DNA from: Akkermansia muciniphila
GTDB lineage: Bacteria > Verrucomicrobiota > Verrucomicrobiia > Limisphaerales > SIBE01
Length of the DNA stretch: 64,000 nucleotides
Direction of reading: 5' to 3'
Assembly: GCA_945861765.1 (NCBI GenBank)
Contig: CAMAWP010000001.1
Location: 16,302 to 80,301, forward strand
Below, in pieces: positions 19,051-29,039 of the stretch. How positions within the stretch are numbered: position 1 is the first letter of the stretch; each line of letters starts with the position of its first letter. Below the pieces are notes generated by a model, which made no database searches, was not told where the DNA came from, and worked only from the letters and a program-made list of their open reading frames with translations. The position numbers were made by a program, and so were the translations under genes.

Positions 19051-19481
19051 TCATATCCGATGGTGGGATCGTTAAATGGAATTCGCCCTTCATCTTTAGG
19101 GTCATAAACAATCGAAGTCATGTAGAACAAATGCACGGGTCCGTTGATGGCTTTGCAGCCATGCGCAACTCCAGGAGGCACTCGTAAGACCTGAGCTTTC
19201 TGGTAATCTCCCATCAAAAAATCAACAGTGCGGCGGAACGTTGGCGAATCCTTGCGCGTATCGTGAAGCCCAACCTTGAGAAGTCCAGTGGCAACGTACC
19301 ACCAGTCCACCTGGACTTTATGAATATGCCAAGCCTTGACGACACCCGAGAACATGAGGGAGTGGCTGAACTGCCCAAACCCTTCGCTAAAAAATGGGTC
19401 AGTCACCCGGATGAGCTCCCGAAAAAAGCCGCGCTCATCTGGGTAGGTCACTAATTCCTTTAAAATGACGTCTTGTATCAT
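19023..19481 (-). CDS. dTDP-4-dehydrorhamnose 3,5-epimerase-like / sugar cupin
   Basis: [47 protein letters not shown] resembles RmlC-type proteins. Confidence 0.8.
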   Translation of the reverse strand: MIQDVILKELVTYPDERGFFRELIRVTDPFFSEGFGQFSHSLMFSGVVKAWHIHKVQVDWWYVATGLLKVGLHDTRKDSPTFRRTVDFLMGDYQKAQVLRVPPGVAHGCKAINGPVHLFYMTSIVYDPKDEGRIPFNDPTIGYDWVKNADIT

Positions 19482-20620
19482 CGTGTAGTAGCAGGAAAAA
19501 CTCGGATGGCCTCGATCACTGTCCTGATTTCAGTTTCGCCGAGTTCGGGATAGATGGGGAGGGAAAGGACTTCCTGGGCGGCTGATTCAGTGACCTGGAG
19601 TGCATCAGGATTTCCTAGGCGACCCTTGTAAGCGGGTTGCTGATGCACAGGGACAGGATAATGAATTAAGGCACCGACGTCCTTTTTACGAAGGTGCTCT
19701 TGGAGTTGATCCCGCTCCTGGGATCTGATGACATAGAGGTGATAAACGTGCAGGTTCTCGGGACGGCTAACAGGTAAACGAACATGACAATCCTTCAAAC
19801 CTTCGGAATAAGCCTTCGCAATCTGCCGACGCTTTTCGTTATCGATGTCCAGATATCGAAGCTTAACGCGGAGCACCGCCGCCTGAAGTTCATCAAGGCG
19901 AGAGTTCCATCCTGGAATGTGACTGACATACCGCTTCGCCCAACCATATTCGCGGAGCAGTCTTAAACGCTCCGCCAACTCGGGATCGTTTGTGACCACC
20001 ATTCCGCCATCTCCCACCGCCCCAAGATTCTTGGTTGGGTAAAAACTAAAACAGCCAAGGTCGCCAAAGCAACCCACTCTCCGACCACTATAAGTCGCCC
20101 CATGCGCCTGGCAGCAATCCTCTATTACGCGAAGGCCGTGCTGTCTCGCAAAGCTCTGAATCGAATTGAGATCGGCCGCTTGCCCGTACAAATGCACGGG
20201 AATGATTGCTTTGGTCCGCGAGGTCAAAGCGCGGCCAAGAGTGTTTGGGTCCAACGTAAGGCAATCCGGTCTCACATCAACAAGGACCGGTGTCGCACCG
20301 GTCAATTCGATGGCTGCAACCGTAGCCACCGCCGTGTGAGATACTGTAATGACTTCGTCGCCAGTTCCAATTCCACAAGCAGCCAAAGAGAGATGCAGAG
20401 CCTCCGTGCCGCTGCCGCAGCCGACAGCGTACTTTACGCCGAGAAAAGCGGCAAATTCCTCTTCAAAGGTCTTTACTTCCTGGCCGAGTATGTACCATCC
20501 AACGCGCAACACAGAACCGATTGCCGCATCGATTTCCTTCTGATACGCGTTGTATTGAGCCTGAGGATTGCAGCAAAGGATCATTCTAGAATCTGAACGG
20601 ATGGAACATATGAGATCCAC
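19478..20620 (-). CDS. DegT/DnrJ/EryC1/StrS family sugar aminotransferase
   Basis: [82 protein letters not shown] (PLP Lys). Confidence 0.94.
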   Translation of the reverse strand: MDLICSIRSDSRMILCCNPQAQYNAYQKEIDAAIGSVLRVGWYILGQEVKTFEEEFAAFLGVKYAVGCGSGTEALHLSLAACGIGTGDEVITVSHTAVATVAAIELTGATPVLVDVRPDCLTLDPNTLGRALTSRTKAIIPVHLYGQAADLNSIQSFARQHGLRVIEDCCQAHGATYSGRRVGCFGDLGCFSFYPTKNLGAVGDGGMVVTNDPELAERLRLLREYGWAKRYVSHIPGWNSRLDELQAAVLRVKLRYLDIDNEKRRQIAKAYSEGLKDCHVRLPVSRPENLHVYHLYVIRSQERDQLQEHLRKKDVGALIHYPVPVHQQPAYKGRLGNPDALQVTESAAQEVLSLPIYPELGETEIRTVIEAIRVFPATTR

Positions 20621-21807
20621 TTACCGCCCTTGTCCCGAAAATCCAGCTCCTTGGCCATTACCTCGCCAGAGTGGTTCCACGCAAACAGCAATCCGTAGTC
20701 AGGGTAGTGGGCGCGGAACTCTTCGTAAGGACGGACTGGAATATGGACGCCAGGACTGAATTTTCCTTGCTTGATAGGAGTAGTATCGCTGATGAACTCA
20801 ACCAGCTCAGCGGTGAGACCGCAGTAATTAGTGACGGTCGTGCTCTTTGAAGTTGCTCCGTATCCTACGACGCGTTTTCCTTCCTGCCGCAGCCTTTTGA
20901 GCAGTGCCAGTAACTCATCGCGCGAGCGCTCGACATTGTGACGCAACGTCACGTAGGTGCCTGAATCACGAAGACCAAGCTGATCCTCTTTGGCCAACTG
21001 GGCACCGACCGACGGATCCACCGGGTGAACACCGGTGCGAGCGACAAAATATCGCATCGACCCGCCGTGAACTGACTGAGGTCGAACATCCACGATTTCA
21101 AAACCGTGCTTCGCGAAAAGAAAGCTGAGAGAAGCAACAGAAAAATAGAACGCATGCTCATCGTAGATTTGGTCATAGGAAATTTTCTCAACGATGTCGC
21201 CCAGATATGGATCTTCGAAAATGATCACGCCGTCGGATTTCAACAGCTTGCCGAACCCGTCAAGCACCGAATGCAGATAGGGTATATGGCACATGACGTT
21301 GGCCGCCAAAATCACATCGGCCTGCCCGTGGTCCGTGACAATTTGCTGGGCCAAGTCCTCATCGAAAAAGCGGCTAATCGTACATATACCCTTCTCTCGA
21401 GCAACTTGCGCCACGTTCGCAGATGGCTCAACTCCAACATGGCGTATCCCCGAGCGGGCAAAGTGTCCCAGGAGTATTCCATCATTGCTTCCCAACTCCA
21501 CCACCAGCGGATCAGAAGCTTTCAGGTACCTGGCTTTGACCAGTTCAGCCAAGGTCTCAAAATGCTTGGCCATTCGGGTAGAAGTCGATGAGAAAAAGGC
21601 GTAGTTCTCATGAAACATCTTCTCGCGGCGCGGTTGCTCGATCAACTGGACCATATAACAGCTCCCGCAAAAGCCAGCCTGCAATTCAAAAAAATACTCA
21701 CTGGAGTAATCAGCAGGTGTTAGAAAACCGTTGGCTATCGGCATCTGGCCGAATGAGATGAACGGCTCCAAAGAAGCTGAGCAAATTAAACATTGACGCG
21801 TATTCAT
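20581..21807 (-). CDS. Sugar C-methyltransferase (zinc-binding + SAM + C-terminal C-methyltransferase domain)
   Basis: [56 protein letters not shown]...[22 protein letters not shown]. Confidence 0.87.
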   Translation of the reverse strand: MNTRQCLICSASLEPFISFGQMPIANGFLTPADYSSEYFFELQAGFCGSCYMVQLIEQPRREKMFHENYAFFSSTSTRMAKHFETLAELVKARYLKASDPLVVELGSNDGILLGHFARSGIRHVGVEPSANVAQVAREKGICTISRFFDEDLAQQIVTDHGQADVILAANVMCHIPYLHSVLDGFGKLLKSDGVIIFEDPYLGDIVEKISYDQIYDEHAFYFSVASLSFLFAKHGFEIVDVRPQSVHGGSMRYFVARTGVHPVDPSVGAQLAKEDQLGLRDSGTYVTLRHNVERSRDELLALLKRLRQEGKRVVGYGATSKSTTVTNYCGLTAELVEFISDTTPIKQGKFSPGVHIPVRPYEEFRAHYPDYGLLFAWNHSGEVMAKELDFRDKGGKWISYVPSVQILE

Positions 21808-23867
21808 TTTCGGCGAAAGAGCCAGCCTTTCAATTCACATTGCTGCGGCGCGCCTAAGATATTAGGGCGGTCTCCTACGACAAGCTCGCGCACAAAGTGC
21901 AGCCCGGTACTTTCGACAGCGCGCAAGACTTCCGTTCTGTTGAGTTGCTGATGAAGCATCTCAGCCCCGTAGGCTCGTTGAACAGCTACGAACCCTTTCA
22001 CGGTTTCAACCACAGGCAACCGGGTGAGTAAAAAGTAGCCCCCATGCGATACACATCTTGCCAAGTCGCTTAGGAGCTTCGCCCAGCTCTCTATGTACTG
22101 CAGCGAACCATTGACCATAACAAGGTCATATTCGCGTCGCAGACACGCATCGTCCGCGTGCCAATGCACATCAGGACTCAAAATCTTGCCGACTTCTGCC
22201 ATGGCGGGAACTTCTTTAATATGGTAATCGAAGATCACATCCGGCAGCAAAGCTTTGGCAATGACGTAGTAATGACCGATGCCTCCTCCCCATTCAAGGA
22301 CTGAAGCCTCTGCTTTTCTGATTGAGGCGAGCGCAACAACATATCCAAACGTCAAATGAAGATTATGAAATGAGGCATCCCTTACAACCGACAAGTCACT
22401 GTGTTTATTGGAAAAACCCAGCGGCCCGCCAAGCTCCAGATTCCGGCAGAACTCATCCCATTTGGTGACCTCGGCGGCGATGACCGACGCTTGATTCCAT
22501 CCTGATTGGCCTTGCCGGTTCAACTTCGTTTTCCATCCGGCAGGCGCAAACTCTAGAACGGGTCTGCCGCCAGTCTCAGCGCTCAGAGCCTTTAAAGCAG
22601 ACGCCTTGGTCGGATCGCGGCCCAACTTAATTGCCTCTCGCGCCACGGCCCGTGCCTCGCTTAGATCGATCCCTTCCAAACCGTTCTTGTCAACAAGCTC
22701 AGTAAGACTTTCGACCGGCGGATAAACCACGGACCGAAAAAAAGCCTTCCGACCCTCTTCAAAATTGCCAGTTTCAAATAAGACATCGATCGCTTCCGAG
22801 TTCGAAGGCTCCAATGCCAATGCGCGCAAGGCCGAGGCCTTCGCTTCCGAGTCGCGCCTCATCTCTGACAGAACGGACGCCAAAGTCGCTTCGGCAGCCG
22901 CGAGCTTTGGATTCAAACCCGCCGCTTTGAGGAGTACCGATCGCGATGCTTCAAGATCACCAGACCGGCGAAGGCATTCGCCCAGAGCGAAGATGATGTC
23001 GGCGTTTTGAGGATAGGCGCGACTTGCTGTTTCAAGCGATTGACGAGCCTCCTCAATGTCTCCATGTGCTAAACGATTCCTTGCCGAATCCAGAATCGAT
23101 TGAACGCCCACCTTTTCAGAAAATAGAGAGTTAAGGCGAACTCGAGGAAACAGATCCAGGATTCCACCCTCCGTGGCGTTAAATATCTGAGTTCCTTTTG
23201 TCTTTGCAATTGCATCCAGCACACGGTACTGCCGCCAGAGATTGACCAAGTGCTGGCACTGCCCCTCAAAGTAGGTTTCGCCAGGAGCGTTAGCATGATC
23301 ATTTCCTCCGACTTGGGCGAACGCATGCGCGTTTTCTTGGTGCAAATGGGAGGATTCGTGCGAATGCAGAATCCAGTGATGATCGCATCCCAGAAGGTAA
23401 ACCTCCTTAAAACCCATGTAGAGAGCCACCTCCAACGTGGATATGGTTACAGACAAGGGAGCAGGAACCGGTCTCGTGATATCGATGTCGCTAGAGGAGT
23501 ACCGAGGCTCTCCAAAGGCCAAGTAATGTATCTTCCGTGCTTCAAATAGACGATCTCTCCCATTTCGTTCCTTGTCAGAAAGAGCAAAGAACATGGTTGC
23601 CTTTCCTGAGCCACTATCGACTTCTCGCATCCATTGGTGCCAAGCCTCTTCGGTTATTCGCGGATTGGAGGCGGCTATTACGTGATACAAGGGGTGAATA
23701 ACCCTGTAGTGAGGATTTACGAAGAAATTGTTTACCGCGATACAGATTTCGCCTTTGAGTAGTGTGATGTTTTGTTTCTTGATCGAAGGGCCGCACGCCA
23801 AGATGAAACAGCGCTTGCCTTTGTGGCAATCGCGGAGGACTGCATTTCTTTCCAGAATCTGATTCAT
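21804..23867 (-). CDS. Fusion: DUF115/MptE-like N-terminus, TPR middle, C-terminal methyltransferase
   Basis: RCFILACGPSIKKQNITLLKGE; TPRs (ADIIFALGECLRRSGDLEASRSVLLKAAGLNP); VLEWGGGIGHYYVIAKALLPD. Confidence 0.7.
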   Translation of the reverse strand: MNQILERNAVLRDCHKGKRCFILACGPSIKKQNITLLKGEICIAVNNFFVNPHYRVIHPLYHVIAASNPRITEEAWHQWMREVDSGSGKATMFFALSDKERNGRDRLFEARKIHYLAFGEPRYSSSDIDITRPVPAPLSVTISTLEVALYMGFKEVYLLGCDHHWILHSHESSHLHQENAHAFAQVGGNDHANAPGETYFEGQCQHLVNLWRQYRVLDAIAKTKGTQIFNATEGGILDLFPRVRLNSLFSEKVGVQSILDSARNRLAHGDIEEARQSLETASRAYPQNADIIFALGECLRRSGDLEASRSVLLKAAGLNPKLAAAEATLASVLSEMRRDSEAKASALRALALEPSNSEAIDVLFETGNFEEGRKAFFRSVVYPPVESLTELVDKNGLEGIDLSEARAVAREAIKLGRDPTKASALKALSAETGGRPVLEFAPAGWKTKLNRQGQSGWNQASVIAAEVTKWDEFCRNLELGGPLGFSNKHSDLSVVRDASFHNLHLTFGYVVALASIRKAEASVLEWGGGIGHYYVIAKALLPDVIFDYHIKEVPAMAEVGKILSPDVHWHADDACLRREYDLVMVNGSLQYIESWAKLLSDLARCVSHGGYFLLTRLPVVETVKGFVAVQRAYGAEMLHQQLNRTEVLRAVESTGLHFVRELVVGDRPNILGAPQQCELKGWLFRRK

Positions 23868-24003
23868 GTTCTGACTATAGCTAGCCGCAAGCTGCGCCTT
23901 GGCTCAAATGATAAATGACCAGCAAACTAGTTGCGTATCACTGCCTCGGCTACCATCAGCATCCCATTTAATTACAGAAATATCACGACTCGTCCAGCGG
24001 CCA

Positions 24004-24759
24004 TTAGACCTTAGCCCTGTTCTTGATCAACTCCTCAACAACTATCCAGTCCCCAGGCTCGTCCAATTCAAAATATGTCTCTTCCGGCATTACATAGGCC
24101 GTGATGCGACCTGCGATTCTGCTGCCACTCTCAAGCAAAACGCGTCGAGAACAGATGTAAAAAGCTCCGTTCTCCACAAGGAACCCTGGGAACTCCTGCC
24201 GACGCGGCCGTTTCATAGGATCGTAGTTCCATGGCATGACAAAACCATCGCCTCGCTCCTGCCAGACAAAACGCTTCTGCCGCACGACAGATAGAAGCGC
24301 ATCTGCGTTTGTGCTCCTAAATTGTGCGATGCCACCCGTTAAATCTTCGCTGGTAAGGAGAGGCGATGTGGCCTGAATCAATATCATGTGTTCGAACTCA
24401 TTCTCTCGTGCGAACTCGATCATGGCTGATTCAGTGCTCGCAGTGTCCGTGGCTGTTTCCGTGCTCCGCGAGACCACTTTCACTCGATCCGATCGAAACG
24501 CCTCGGCAACGGAACCTACCAGATTGTCGTCGGTCGAAACATAGACGCGCTCGATCTCGATGCACCCGAGAGCCGCTTCGATCACCCAACATGCCAGCGG
24601 CTTCCCTCCCAAAGGAGCGATGTTCTTGTGAGGAATACTCTTGCTCCCGCCTCTGAGCGGAATAAACGCTATCAACTTCTCGATTCTGGCACCAATTTTC
24701 ACAACTCGATCCAGTTTACCTGCTACAGGTGCCCTTCGAGCCGTTCCAAAGCTTTCCAA
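24004..24759 (-). CDS. CMP-N-acylneuraminate (nonulosonate) cytidylyltransferase
   Basis: IAFIPLRGGSKSIPHKNIAPLGGKPLACWVIEAAL; ILIQATSPLLTSEDL. Confidence 0.88.
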   Translation of the reverse strand: MESFGTARRAPVAGKLDRVVKIGARIEKLIAFIPLRGGSKSIPHKNIAPLGGKPLACWVIEAALGCIEIERVYVSTDDNLVGSVAEAFRSDRVKVVSRSTETATDTASTESAMIEFARENEFEHMILIQATSPLLTSEDLTGGIAQFRSTNADALLSVVRQKRFVWQERGDGFVMPWNYDPMKRPRRQEFPGFLVENGAFYICSRRVLLESGSRIAGRITAYVMPEETYFELDEPGDWIVVEELIKNRAKV

Positions 24760-26972
24760 AATCCTTCCCCTTCATTTTTGTGGCCCTGCCAAATCTCGGG
24801 GATGAATGACGCATCCGGTGCAACTTCGCAAAGATCTTCTCCCAGCCCAGTAAAATCAATGTCTCCTTCGCCGATCTGAACACCCTCGCCATCCACGCCC
24901 AACGCATCAGATATATGCAGGTGGGCAACAAACGGCCCGACCGTTCGGATGAATTCCTTAAATGACACCTTGTAATGATTGCAAGCCAGCTTCGAATGGC
25001 AGATATCCAAGCACAACCGCAGATTCTGGCTTCGGCAAAACTCTGCAGTGTCAGCCGCCTCCACAAAAAGGTTCAAATAAAGTTGCCCCCCAAAGTACCA
25101 CGGAAACGGAGGCAGAGTCTGTCCAATGATTTCTACGCCGTCGGTATCTAACTTCTGCAGACTCTCTGCCATGATCTCATACAATCGAGCTCGCTCGCTC
25201 GGCACCAAAAGCCTGTCTGAAGTCGCCCCGCCGAGGCTCGCAACGATCATAGGACGGTCGGCACGGCGGAAGAACCGCTTCATTTCACGAGTCAAATCGA
25301 TGACTCTTTGCAACTCAGCAACGGATCGTTTCCGATGAATCTTGTCCTCCGACGCCAGGTTAAGCAGATGGTCTCCCGCAAATGTGTCTGGACTGTGAAC
25401 GACCAAACCCAGATCGAATTCCCCATCAATGAAACGCCGGACATCCTCGTCCATATCTTTGAAGCTAAGGTGAAATTCGAGAAAATCGGGGTTTGACTTT
25501 TGTAAGAGCAATCCAAAATCGTGGTACCTCACCGGAAGACCCCATTTACGCTTGAATGAGTATTGTCTAGCAGACGTGGCAACGACATCGAGATCGCTCG
25601 GGAAAAAGAAATCTCCTTTGCGCATGCAACGTCCAATCCTCCGCCCGATCAACTCCATCTTACGATTTGGCTGAAGTCCACGGCCGGGACTCTTGGTTGC
25701 AATCATATCTTCAGTGATCACTTCGCCGACGGCAACGTCTCGCGCAGCCACCAAACTCTTCGCGAGTGTGACGCGATTCATCACTTCGCCAGGGCTTAAT
25801 GACCGGACTGTGGATGAGCCTATGGCTTGCTCAACATCTCTAATCGCCAGCACCATGCGTCGAAATTCATCCGGAAGCAGGCTCACTTTGTGATCGTTGC
25901 CCTCCATCGAACGATCAAGCGTAATATGCTTCTCGATCACGCGCGCTCCCAGCGCGACCGCTGCAACGCAAACGTCCACGCCTCGTTCATGACCCGAATA
26001 ACCGACATGGCAGCCGCCTATTTCTTTCAACCGAGCCATGTAGCTCAAGTTAACGTCTTTGAAAGGGGCAGGATAAGTTGAATTGCAATGGAGTAGAACG
26101 TATTGCGAGCCTAGACGGTTTAACAATGAGACTGTTTCAACAATCTCGCTCTCCATGGACATACCTGTCGAACATAATATGGTCTTGTTTGTCCTGGCAA
26201 CAGCGCCGATCAGCTCATGATTGGTCAAGTCGGCGGATGCGATCTTGTAGCCCTGCATCCCAATTGCTTCGAGAAAGTTCAAGCTAGGGATATCCCACGG
26301 AGTACACAACGGCAGCAGACCACGCGCAGAACAATACTCGAACAATAGCTTCATCTCCTCGGGAGGCAGTTCGAACTTCGACAGGAGATTCATCGTGTAC
26401 TGAGTGCCTAAATCCTCATTGTAGGCATCGCTAAGCTGATTGCGGTAAAGCGAAGCGAGGTCGCGCATTTGAAACTTCGCACAGTCCGCCCCCGCCTCCT
26501 TCGCCGCGTCGATTAAGCGCTTCGCCAGTTCCACGCTTCCGTTGTGGTTGATTCCGATCTCCGCAATAATGAATGTAGGTGAGCCATTCTCAATGAGAAA
26601 GTCCCCTATTTGGATTGCATCTTCTTTGCGGCGCTCACGAGCGACTGCCACCATCCGACCCCGATCATCGGTCATCGGGATATACTGAGTCTTGCCGGAC
26701 AGAATACTCCGCATCTGTTCGACCGAATCGCCGAGATGAGCCCGCCGAAACTGCGTGTTCAAAATTCCACCCACTGGCCGCGAGAAGTCTGGGCTGGGTT
26801 CTTTCAGAAGCCAACGCCGAAAATCACCGTCGGTCAAAATCCCGTCTAAAACACCATCTCTGTCAACGCCAAAGACAATTCGGCGGCGATTCTGATCGAT
26901 CCGGCCAAGCGCATCGCGGATGGATGCCTCCGAACTGATCACATAGGATGAAATATTTCGATCGACTATCAT
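24723..26972 (-). CDS. N-acetylneuraminate synthase-family protein with N-terminal CBS pair, NeuB core, SAF domain and C-terminal sugar-phosphate isomerase-like TIM barrel
   Basis: CBS-like GVDRDGVLDGILTDGDFRRWLL; NeuB FIIAEIGINHNGSVELAKRLIDAAKEAGADCAKFQ; SAF-like SLVAARDVAVGEVITEDMIATKSPGRGL; C-term LRLCLDICHSKLA...HLHISDALGVDGEG. Confidence 0.9.
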   Translation of the reverse strand: MIVDRNISSYVISSEASIRDALGRIDQNRRRIVFGVDRDGVLDGILTDGDFRRWLLKEPSPDFSRPVGGILNTQFRRAHLGDSVEQMRSILSGKTQYIPMTDDRGRMVAVARERRKEDAIQIGDFLIENGSPTFIIAEIGINHNGSVELAKRLIDAAKEAGADCAKFQMRDLASLYRNQLSDAYNEDLGTQYTMNLLSKFELPPEEMKLLFEYCSARGLLPLCTPWDIPSLNFLEAIGMQGYKIASADLTNHELIGAVARTNKTILCSTGMSMESEIVETVSLLNRLGSQYVLLHCNSTYPAPFKDVNLSYMARLKEIGGCHVGYSGHERGVDVCVAAVALGARVIEKHITLDRSMEGNDHKVSLLPDEFRRMVLAIRDVEQAIGSSTVRSLSPGEVMNRVTLAKSLVAARDVAVGEVITEDMIATKSPGRGLQPNRKMELIGRRIGRCMRKGDFFFPSDLDVVATSARQYSFKRKWGLPVRYHDFGLLLQKSNPDFLEFHLSFKDMDEDVRRFIDGEFDLGLVVHSPDTFAGDHLLNLASEDKIHRKRSVAELQRVIDLTREMKRFFRRADRPMIVASLGGATSDRLLVPSERARLYEIMAESLQKLDTDGVEIIGQTLPPFPWYFGGQLYLNLFVEAADTAEFCRSQNLRLCLDICHSKLACNHYKVSFKEFIRTVGPFVAHLHISDALGVDGEGVQIGEGDIDFTGLGEDLCEVAPDASFIPEIWQGHKNEGEGFWKALERLEGHL

Positions 26973-27454
26973 CGCTCGTTTAGGAGGTTAAAATTATATT
27001 GAGCATGAACCTAGCCCGCCCGGATAGCGGATGGATTTCAGGCTGAGTTAGGTGGCCTCTAGGTCGCTAGATCAAAACTGATGGTCCAATCTCCGGATCG
27101 AACACACGGGTCTCTCCGCCCGAACCAAGTTCAACACCGTTGGCAAATCATACCCCCCAGAATGAACGCTTCAGACTCAATAGACAAGAGCATACATGGT
27201 TGGGGCGAGGTTGCTCCGAATCGAGAAATGGGGATTGCTGGCACCGCAGCGGTGCTGATTTGGAATCCCAGAAGCAGAATGGACCTTTGCGGGTTCACCT
27301 TGGCAAGCGCGATCGGGGGCTTCGTATCGCCCCTCCCACTTAAACTCCAATCAATCGACACCGTTCGAGCCTGCCGCGGCGCGCTTGGGAAAACGTGTCC
27401 CACCCTCTCCTTCTTCAACTCTTCAAATCCGAGTATGCTTCCTGGCCTTATTGC

Positions 27455-28057
27455 TCACGCAGCGGATTCGAGGATAGTGCAGTCCGCGACGACATTGACC
27501 CTGCGGTGCAAGTATTCTAGCAGAAGCAAAGCTCGCTGCCCGTCGTTCAAGCTGCTGACGTATTCCGCTTCCATCCCAGCGAACGGTCCTTCCCGAATTA
27601 AGAGCTTTTGACCTGGAACAAAATTGAAAGAAGACAAAAGCAATTCTGCGGTAGCGACAAAATCAGTAGCTTTCATCTCTTCGATAACGTTCGTCGGCAC
27701 CGAAGCCGGTGCATCGCCGAACCGGACCAGGCCAATTATTCCAGGGCGGCTGGATACAAATCGGCCGGCAGTTTCGAGACAAAGCTGAGCGAAGAAGTAT
27801 CCAGGAAACAGCGGCGTTAAGACGGCTCGCATCTTTCCGCCAACCGGCATCATTTTCCGGATTTGCGGGCAGAAGACATCGATTTCCCCTACAGAAAGTT
27901 TGGTTTCAAAGGATAATCGAGGCATTAATTCAGCGGCTCGGACTTCGTAGCCGACCGTACTTCGGATGCAATACCATTCTTGCGGCATCTCAATTGCACT
28001 CATAGGTCGGGACTTTGTGAACAAATGATCAAGGCAAAGCTGCCGCACCCCGAGCAT
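27455..28057 (-). CDS. NusG/RfaH-like specialised transcription antiterminator
   Basis: EWYCIRSTVGYEVRAAELMPRL...LFPGYFFAQ...KLLIREGPFAGMEAEYVSSLNDGQRALLLL (NGN plus KOW). Internal Met at 28003 may be the true start. Confidence 0.8.
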   Translation of the reverse strand: MLGVRQLCLDHLFTKSRPMSAIEMPQEWYCIRSTVGYEVRAAELMPRLSFETKLSVGEIDVFCPQIRKMMPVGGKMRAVLTPLFPGYFFAQLCLETAGRFVSSRPGIIGLVRFGDAPASVPTNVIEEMKATDFVATAELLLSSFNFVPGQKLLIREGPFAGMEAEYVSSLNDGQRALLLLEYLHRRVNVVADCTILESAA

Positions 28058-28178
28058 GATCCGACAATCAGCAGGCTTTTCATTACCTTTTCGATATTGC
28101 GAGCAGCGATCCCTTCCAGACTAACACGCCAATTATTCCCTCGAACATCTGCATTCTCGGGATGTTGTCAAGGCTAGC

Positions 28179-28997
28179 TTAGGCTCGTAACAATTCCAGG
28201 ACTGACCGTGGCAGAGCGTTGGCCTGAGCTAACATCGTCGTTCCCGACTGTACTAAAATCTGATAGCGGGCATATTGAGTCGCCTCTTGCGCCACATCCA
28301 CGTCAGAAATCCGGCTGATGGCTGAACTGAGGTTTTCCTTCGTGGTGGTCAACTGTTCGCTCGTGAAATTCAAACGCGATTGAACCGCTCCAAGCTTAGC
28401 GCGATCGAGAGCAATTTGGTTTATGGCCGCCCCTACGAAGTTCAAAGCGGCTTGTGCCAGAGTAGAGCTTGTGAGTCCGACGGCAGTCGAGATGGCATCG
28501 TCGTAGGATTGATTCCCTGAGATAGGAGTACCCGTGATGTCAAAAGTGCTCCCCGACGAATCAATCGTAACGGAGAACGTCGTAGCGGAGAAGAGTGAAA
28601 CCGAGTTGAAATCTTTTCCAGCGGTCGCCCGGATGTAATCCTGGAGCTGAGCAAATTCCTGATTGTAGAGCGTGCGGTCTGACGTGGACTTGGTGGTGTC
28701 TTGAGAGAGCATCGCCAGCTCGCCCATTCGGCGGAGAGCCTTATCTATTGTCTTTAAGAAACCGTCTTGAGTCTGGCTGAAGGAAACCGCATTGACGACG
28801 TTGTTTAAAGCCGCGTCCAACCGTCTAATCTGCGATTCCAAACGCGAACTCACAGCCAACCCGGCTGCGTCGTCCGAAGGAGTGATAATTTTTAGACCAG
28901 AACTGAGCCGCGTCAGAGACTTGGAGAGAGCCGATGAACTAGCCCTTAGGTTATTCGACGTCGCCTCGGCAACCGTGTTGGTGTTAATGACTGACAT
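28179..28997 (-). CDS. fliC: Flagellin
   Basis: SALSKSLTRLSSGLKIITPSDDAAGLAVSSRLESQIRRLDAA; C-term SRISDVDVAQEATQYARYQILVQSGTTMLAQANALPRSVLELLR. Confidence 0.97.
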   Translation of the reverse strand: MSVINTNTVAEATSNNLRASSSALSKSLTRLSSGLKIITPSDDAAGLAVSSRLESQIRRLDAALNNVVNAVSFSQTQDGFLKTIDKALRRMGELAMLSQDTTKSTSDRTLYNQEFAQLQDYIRATAGKDFNSVSLFSATTFSVTIDSSGSTFDITGTPISGNQSYDDAISTAVGLTSSTLAQAALNFVGAAINQIALDRAKLGAVQSRLNFTSEQLTTTKENLSSAISRISDVDVAQEATQYARYQILVQSGTTMLAQANALPRSVLELLRA

Positions 28998-29017
28998 AAC
29001 CTAAGATGGTTGCCCAT

Positions 29018-29039
29018 GACTCCTATCCTTGGAGGAGTC
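29018..29039 (-). promoter_or_regulatory. Candidate CsrA-binding RNA hairpin between the flagellin genes
   Basis: Minus-strand RNA GACUCCU-CCAAGGAU-AGGAGUC: perfect 7-bp stem with CAAGGAU in the loop (cf. CsrA consensus CARGGAU). Confidence 0.5.

Noticed and set aside
23880-23940. Possible sigma-54 promoter before the 21804-23867 gene
   Set aside because: AGGCAGTGATACGCAAC is off by one in GG-GC spacing.
27131-27418. 95-aa ORF in the leader upstream of neuB-like gene
   Set aside because: No recognisable motifs and no clear start signal; treated as non-coding leader.
27646-27658. ops-like sequence tgcggtagcgac near the NusG/RfaH-like gene
   Set aside because: Resembles E. coli ops (GGCGGTAGCGT) but is on the plus strand inside the antiterminator gene itself, opposite to the transcript it would need to act on.
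28104-28125. GG-N10-GC-like match upstream of the NusG-like gene
   Set aside because: AAGGGATCGCTGCTCGCA lacks TGGCA and TTGC boxes; chance match.
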